Below are positions 46,027 to 50,006 of a DNA stretch of 50,006 nt, piece by piece; the first letter of the stretch is position 1, and every line of letters starts with the position of its first letter. The stretch spans positions 6,284 to 56,289 of the forward strand of contig DEXR01000007.1 of the NCBI GenBank assembly GCA_002364245.1, given 5' to 3'. This DNA comes from Flavobacteriaceae bacterium UBA3179 (GTDB taxonomy: Bacteria; Bacteroidota; Bacteroidia; Flavobacteriales; Flavobacteriaceae). The position numbers and the translations under genes were made by a program. The notes under the pieces were generated by a model that saw only the letters and a list, made by a program, of their open reading frames with translations, had not been told where the DNA came from and did no database searches.

Positions 46027-46920
46027 ATGAAACCCATTAAAATTCTTCTTACCGTATTTTTTGCCATAGCAATTTGTGGTACCTCCAATGCACAGTTTTT
46101 TAAAAAACTTAAAGAAAGAGCTGAAAATGCAGTTGAACGAACGGTACTTAATAAAACAGATCGCGAAATATCCAAAGAAACCGATAAAACCATAGATGGT
46201 GTTATTAAAGGTGATGGAAAAAAAGATAAGACGAAATCAAAAGAGCTTACCGATGAAGAGAAACAAGCTGCTGAACAAAAGATAAGCTCCATGTTTGGTG
46301 GTGGTTTAGAAGGCGTTCCAGATAGCTATAAATTTTCTTATGCACTAACTTATCAAATAACATCTAATAAAGACGAAATTCCTTTTGAATATTTATTAGA
46401 ACCAAACGGGGCCTATTTTGCTAATAAAATGCCAGATTCCAAAACTAACAGTATCATGGTATACGATTTTAAGAAAAATTTTATGGTCACATTTATGGAC
46501 GATGGTAATCAAAAAATGGCTATGAAAATGAAGATGCCCAATATGAAAAAGGTGCAACAAAAATATGGTGATAAATTATTTCCTGAGGAAGGAGATAGTC
46601 AAGCAAAAATTATTCCCATTGAAGGTAAAAACATTTTGGGGTATGAGTGCTTAGGGTATAAAGTGATTTCTGAAGATGGTGAAGGTAAAATGTGGTTTAC
46701 CAATGATGCGCCGATAAGTTTAAATGGAGTTTTTGCTAACTTCAAAACATTACCTAAAACTGGACCATACGCGAATATGCCAATTAACGAAAACTCTTTA
46801 ATAATGGAAATGGAATTTCAATCTAGTAAGAAAAGAAAGGATAATATGCACATGATTTGCACTGGCTTAAAAGAAGAATCGCTTGTTATTCAGAAAAATG
46901 AATATAAATCTGGCATGTAA
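46027..46920 (+). CDS. DUF4412 family exported protein
   Basis: 297 residues. Signal peptide about 1-22 (SNAQ), then a basic helical segment (FFKKLKERAENAVERTVLNK, about 23-42), a charged linker, and a DUF4412 domain (about 100-297) with PFEYLLEPNGAYFANKM and the conserved Cys-containing IEGKNILGYECLGYKV. Function unknown; envelope location inferred. It is first in a run of plus-strand exported-protein genes and follows the direct-repeat site. The second gene follows after 33 bases. Confidence 0.82.
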   Translation: MKPIKILLTVFFAIAICGTSNAQFFKKLKERAENAVERTVLNKTDREISKETDKTIDGVIKGDGKKDKTKSKELTDEEKQAAEQKISSMFGGGLEGVPDSYKFSYALTYQITSNKDEIPFEYLLEPNGAYFANKMPDSKTNSIMVYDFKKNFMVTFMDDGNQKMAMKMKMPNMKKVQQKYGDKLFPEEGDSQAKIIPIEGKNILGYECLGYKVISEDGEGKMWFTNDAPISLNGVFANFKTLPKTGPYANMPINENSLIMEMEFQSSKKRKDNMHMICTGLKEESLVIQKNEYKSGM

Positions 46921-46953
46921 CCAAACCATCATCAACAAATAAAAAGAAGGAAA

Positions 46954-47673
46954 ATGAAATGTTTTAAACTTATATGGATAGTAATTATTCACTTTTTGTT
47001 CATAGCACAAGCCTATTCACAGTTAGACCTATTTGATGATGAGGATGGTAGCGATAATCAAGCAGTCTACGAGACTTTTTTTGGCATACACAATATGAAG
47101 TTAATTACAGGTAATGAAGAAGCTGGCCCAGTAGGTAACTGGATGTCAGACGCATTGGTAACAATGAACGATGCAGCTTTTAAGGATGCTCCAAAAGAAT
47201 ATTTGGCAGCGAGGTCGGTCATTAGGAAATCTCTTCAGGTTAACAACTATTCTCAGCAGGTTGCAGATTCTGGAACGAACAATCTTCCTTGTGAAGACCG
47301 AAAAAAAATATTGGAAGAGTACTCCCTTTTCTTAGGTACGCTTTATTTGGATATGTTTAATATGGATTTTTTTCTAGATGAAAATCGTGTTTTCAGTGAT
47401 GAAGAACTGGCTAATATCTATCTCGCATTAATAGATGTCTCAGGGCTTGAATTCTACAGGGGCTATTTAAACAATCATTGCTCAAACGATCTAAACGACA
47501 AAACCGTATTGGATTGTGGAGAAATTACAAAAAAAGATATGGGCTTACAGGAAGAGCTAGATAATGTATTGCCCAATATGGCAAAAATAATGAAAAACTT
47601 ACATCCCGAAAGTGTATCTAAAGAAGCCGTCAATGTGACTAACTTATTAAGCTCTTTGCCCTGTAACAATTAG
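46954..47673 (+). CDS. Exported protein of unknown function
   Basis: 239 residues; signal peptide MKCFKLIWIVIIHFLFIAQA followed by YSQ. The mature part is helical and acidic (DLFDDEDGSDNQ near the start) and has three cysteines besides the signal (LPCEDRK, NHCSND, LDCGEI) plus one at LPCNN near the end, suggesting disulfides. I do not recognise a family. An AGAAGG Shine-Dalgarno-like run lies five bases before the ATG, which is unusual in this phylum. Six bases separate it from the next gene. Confidence 0.72.
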   Translation: MKCFKLIWIVIIHFLFIAQAYSQLDLFDDEDGSDNQAVYETFFGIHNMKLITGNEEAGPVGNWMSDALVTMNDAAFKDAPKEYLAARSVIRKSLQVNNYSQQVADSGTNNLPCEDRKKILEEYSLFLGTLYLDMFNMDFFLDENRVFSDEELANIYLALIDVSGLEFYRGYLNNHCSNDLNDKTVLDCGEITKKDMGLQEELDNVLPNMAKIMKNLHPESVSKEAVNVTNLLSSLPCNN

Positions 47674-47679
47674 AATACC

Positions 47680-48501
47680 ATGAATATAAAAAACAGCTAC
47701 ATAAGTCTAATATTAATCACATTCCTGATTTCTAGTCTATACGCTCAAAAAGTGGAAACCATCCGCTTGGAAGTGGAAAAAGAAATCTCTGGTGAGACGT
47801 TTTCAGACAATAAGTTTGAAGTGGATTTTTGGGTACAGACAGAAAGTTTTTCGGCTATAGATCCTAAAAATACTGAATTACTCGAACTAAAGGATGATAC
47901 AGGTAAAGACTTGATAAAAGCACATGAAAAGGCAGTAAAAGCCTATGAAGAAGAAACAGAACGCTTGGCAAAGGAAGGACACATTCGATTTTCAACACGT
48001 ACAGAAGCGTTTATACAACCGGACCAATGGAAAAAAATGTACGATACCATTGGGTTTAAAGCGAGTATCAAATCATTAATGGTAGTCCCGTCGCCAAAAG
48101 CAAGCAAAGTACATGTGAAAATGAAGGTAGGCTATACTCACGTTGCTGAGGGTGATGAACAAGCAACAACAATTACGATCAACTCATTGGCAAACGAACC
48201 CACTGTACAATTGCTTGGCGCCCAAGTGCCACTAACGGATAATAGTAGTATGACCCGTAACGGTAATAAATATATTTTTTACAGTTTCCCAAAAAGCAAA
48301 ACCCCAGTTGCAATTACACGAATAGAGCCTACTACCCAAGCCCTTAAAACTGCTGTTGAGGAAACCAAGGTAAACAACAAGCCAAACGAATTTTTGGTAA
48401 AAGAAGGTGATAACATCAAGCCAATAACCATCAAAGTATATTATCAAGAAGTAGAGAAAAAATCACTCGTCATTGATAAATGGGTAACCTTAGGACTATA
48501 A
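47680..48501 (+). CDS. Exported beta-rich protein of unknown function
   Basis: 273 residues; signal peptide about 1-21 (SSLYAQ). A helical stretch rich in Lys/Glu (DLIKAHEKAVKAYEEETERL, about 86-105) is followed by a beta-rich domain (VHVKMKVGYTHVAEGDEQAT, about 147-166), and the C-terminus has VKEGDNIKPITIKVYYQEVE. No family recognised. Cotranscribed with the preceding gene, judging from the 6-base gap. The inverted-repeat element follows. Confidence 0.7.
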   Translation: MNIKNSYISLILITFLISSLYAQKVETIRLEVEKEISGETFSDNKFEVDFWVQTESFSAIDPKNTELLELKDDTGKDLIKAHEKAVKAYEEETERLAKEGHIRFSTRTEAFIQPDQWKKMYDTIGFKASIKSLMVVPSPKASKVHVKMKVGYTHVAEGDEQATTITINSLANEPTVQLLGAQVPLTDNSSMTRNGNKYIFYSFPKSKTPVAITRIEPTTQALKTAVEETKVNNKPNEFLVKEGDNIKPITIKVYYQEVEKKSLVIDKWVTLGL

Positions 48502-48533
48502 AAACAATAATAATAAACACTAAATGAATATGG

Positions 48534-48653
48534 AAAAATGATAATACGTCCTGTCTCTCAAAAAGTATAAGGGACTTTAAGCAATGTTATAGATAGGAAG
48601 AGGAGCTTGTTTATAATATGTGAGGTTAACAGGGCAGGACGGTTATCGTTTTT
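48534..48653. repeat. 120-base element bounded by imperfect ~24-base inverted repeats
   Basis: The left end AAAAATGATAATACGTCCTG and the reverse complement of the right end AAAAACGATAACCGTCCTG match after one gap, and pairing extends inward (TCTCT / CCCTG). Between lie about 70 bases with no gene. It could be a miniature mobile element or fold as a long hairpin between two genes of the cluster. Confidence 0.5.
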
Positions 48654-48673
48654 AAATTTTAATCAATACAATT

Positions 48674-49039
48674 ATGGAAAACACACAGACAAACACAGCT
48701 ACAAATACTGAAAAAGCAACAGATAGTAACGATGGAAAAACCATTGCAGTTATATCTTACCTAACTATTATCGGTCTAATTATCGCTTATGTGATGAACA
48801 ATGACAAAAAAACCGAGTTTGGGGCATACCACATCCGCCAATCCGTTGGTTTGGCTGCTACAGGAATTGCACTGGGAGTAGTTGGGCTTATTCCTATTTT
48901 AGGATGGGTTATAAGTATTTTAGGAACATTATTACTTCTTTATATGTGGATTATGGGATTGATAAATGCTATGAACGAGAAGAAAAAACCACTACCGTTT
49001 TTCGGTAAAAAATTTGAAGAATGGTTTAAAAGCATCTAA
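48674..49039 (+). CDS. DUF4870 family membrane protein
   Basis: 121 residues. A Thr/Asn-rich hydrophilic N-terminus (1-24) precedes the Tic20-like DUF4870 domain: GKTIAVISYLTIIGLIIAYV, the conserved FGAYHIRQSVGL segment (about 51-62), and two further helices, then a basic PFFGKKFEEWFKSI end. Integral inner-membrane protein of unknown function. It follows the inverted-repeat element, which separates it from the earlier cluster genes, and may have its own promoter. Confidence 0.9.
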   Translation: MENTQTNTATNTEKATDSNDGKTIAVISYLTIIGLIIAYVMNNDKKTEFGAYHIRQSVGLAATGIALGVVGLIPILGWVISILGTLLLLYMWIMGLINAMNEKKKPLPFFGKKFEEWFKSI

Positions 49040-49116
49040 AAAAATAATTGTGATAGTACTAACTCCCCGAGTTATAAACTCCGCAAGTATTGTTTTTAAC
49101 GATAAAATCGTGAATA

Positions 49117-49953
49117 ATGAAAATTTTAAAAATAATGCTAATCCTGTTGTGCTTTTCAGGATGCAAGGATTCATATAATAAAGAAGTCCCCGTAAGTAAC
49201 GGAATTGCACCTCTGGTAACAAACATAAACACTTCAGAAAATAACAGTGAAAAGCAAATTGATGATGAAATTACTAAAGTTAACCAATCTGATGCGCATT
49301 TAAAAAAGTACAGTATCTCCAATACCAATGAGAAAAAGTTTGAAGCATGGAAACATGGCAATGCAAGTATTTTTTTGGTAACGCAACCCTATAAAAGAAA
49401 CAATAAAGAAGAGGTTAAAGTAGGAGAGGTGCAAGAAGACGGATCGTTCGATTTTAAGTTGCCTGCCTCAGTAAATTTGGATAGGTCAATTTCTAATTAT
49501 TTTAAATGTGAAAGAACTGCATCTACTGATCAAACAGATTACAAAGCGCCAAATACTGGATTGGTCTCTGCTTTTTTTAGTATAAGGAAAAACGAAAACG
49601 AAATAGGATTGCTCAGTTTGGCAACCTCTAAGCAACAGGTATATAATAACTCGCCATTTGGTAAATATCTTGGCCACCCTGGGTATCGGTTACAGCTTTG
49701 GTTTGCTGAAGCAAATACGGGGGCATATGCCATTTGTAAAAGAAATATTGAAGCAACGGATAATGCCGAAATAACCAAACAAATAGACATTACAGATGTT
49801 TATGACTTATCCTTTAACCAAGGATGGAATTATGTAAAAACCGAAATAAAAGAAGACCAAATGGTAGGGAATGTACCTTACTATAAAGCAAAAAAATACA
49901 CCATAGAAACATCGCCGCCCAACGATGTAAAATGGGTTTTTAAAGAACATTAA
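49117..49953 (+). CDS. Lipoprotein of unknown function
   Basis: 278 residues. Lipobox CFSGC (Cys16) followed by KDSYNKE, the same CKDS start as the DUF6503 lipoprotein. After a polar linker (20-65) comes a beta-rich domain with KHGNASIFLVTQPYKRN, FDFKLPASVNLDRSISNYF, and YRLQLWFAEANTGAYAIC, then VYDLSFNQGWNYVKTEI near the end. No family recognised. Twelve bases separate it from the next start, so the two genes are probably cotranscribed. Confidence 0.75.
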   Translation: MKILKIMLILLCFSGCKDSYNKEVPVSNGIAPLVTNINTSENNSEKQIDDEITKVNQSDAHLKKYSISNTNEKKFEAWKHGNASIFLVTQPYKRNNKEEVKVGEVQEDGSFDFKLPASVNLDRSISNYFKCERTASTDQTDYKAPNTGLVSAFFSIRKNENEIGLLSLATSKQQVYNNSPFGKYLGHPGYRLQLWFAEANTGAYAICKRNIEATDNAEITKQIDITDVYDLSFNQGWNYVKTEIKEDQMVGNVPYYKAKKYTIETSPPNDVKWVFKEH

Positions 49954-49965
49954 AAACAACAGATT

Positions 49966-50006
49966 ATGAATTACGATCCTTCCAGAAGAGAGTTTTTTCA
50001 AAAAAT
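49966..50006 (+). CDS. N-terminus of a probable Tat-exported protein (cut by window edge)
   Basis: Only 13 codons are visible, MNYDPSRREFFQK. SRREFFQK matches the twin-arginine signal consensus S/T-R-R-x-F-L/F-x-K at the expected distance from the N-terminus, which is unlikely by chance directly behind an in-frame ATG. It would be exported folded by the Tat translocase. The hydrophobic stretch and the mature domain lie outside the window, so the identity is unknown. Confidence 0.6.
   Translation, partial: MNYDPSRREFFQK

Overview
This 50 kb window is chromosomal DNA from a member of the Bacteroidota, almost certainly a marine-type Flavobacteriaceae. The evidence is low GC, very weak Shine-Dalgarno use, TAnnTTTG-type -7 promoter elements, type IX secretion (T9SS) sorting domains, many small lipoproteins, and lineage-typical families (DUF4249 with a TonB receptor, DUF5686, DUF6095, DUF6503, a hybrid-type sensor kinase with a beta-propeller sensor). 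No rRNA, tRNA, CRISPR array, intact insertion sequence or prophage was seen.

Layout. 1-2653: C-terminally cut propeller sensor kinase (minus). 2748-7009: murQ with a DUF6095 membrane gene, then a DUF4249 lipoprotein / TonB receptor pair. 7083-9311: monomeric NADP isocitrate dehydrogenase. 9466-11613: tight minus operon kdsD-tatC-carboxymuconolactone decarboxylase-like. 11803-16391: recQ, a GNAT acetyltransferase, a lone HsdR_N-type nuclease domain divergent from holA, and a DoxX protein. 16596-19943: large T9SS-exported choice-of-anchor I protein. 20042-24793: menaquinone operon menA / MBL hydrolase / menC / CPBP protease / menE. 24895-30815: VWA protein, acyl-CoA carboxylase beta subunit (minus), a 59-residue membrane protein, ettA. 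30998-40762: T9SS Asp-box protein, small lipoproteins, DUF2200, two AT-rich orphan genes, a 640-base gene-poor stretch, an MBL lipoprotein, an M14 peptidase and pcm. 40759-45594: DUF5686 protein, smpB, DUF6503 lipoprotein, histidine phosphatase lipoprotein, CsbD. 46027-50006: a plus-strand run of six genes that are mostly exported and uncharacterised, ending in a cut gene with a twin-arginine signal.

Most of the window is ordinary housekeeping DNA. The parts most likely to hold something undescribed are: (i) the 46-50 kb run of envelope proteins, preceded by a two-copy 12-base direct repeat at 21-base spacing and interrupted by a 120-base inverted-repeat element; (ii) a family of dispersed intergenic repeats (26.8, 39.9 and possibly 30.9 kb); (iii) the 35.8-36.4 kb repeat-rich stretch; (iv) RecQ lacking its zinc cysteines. 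All functions are read from sequence motifs and family knowledge; no search was run.
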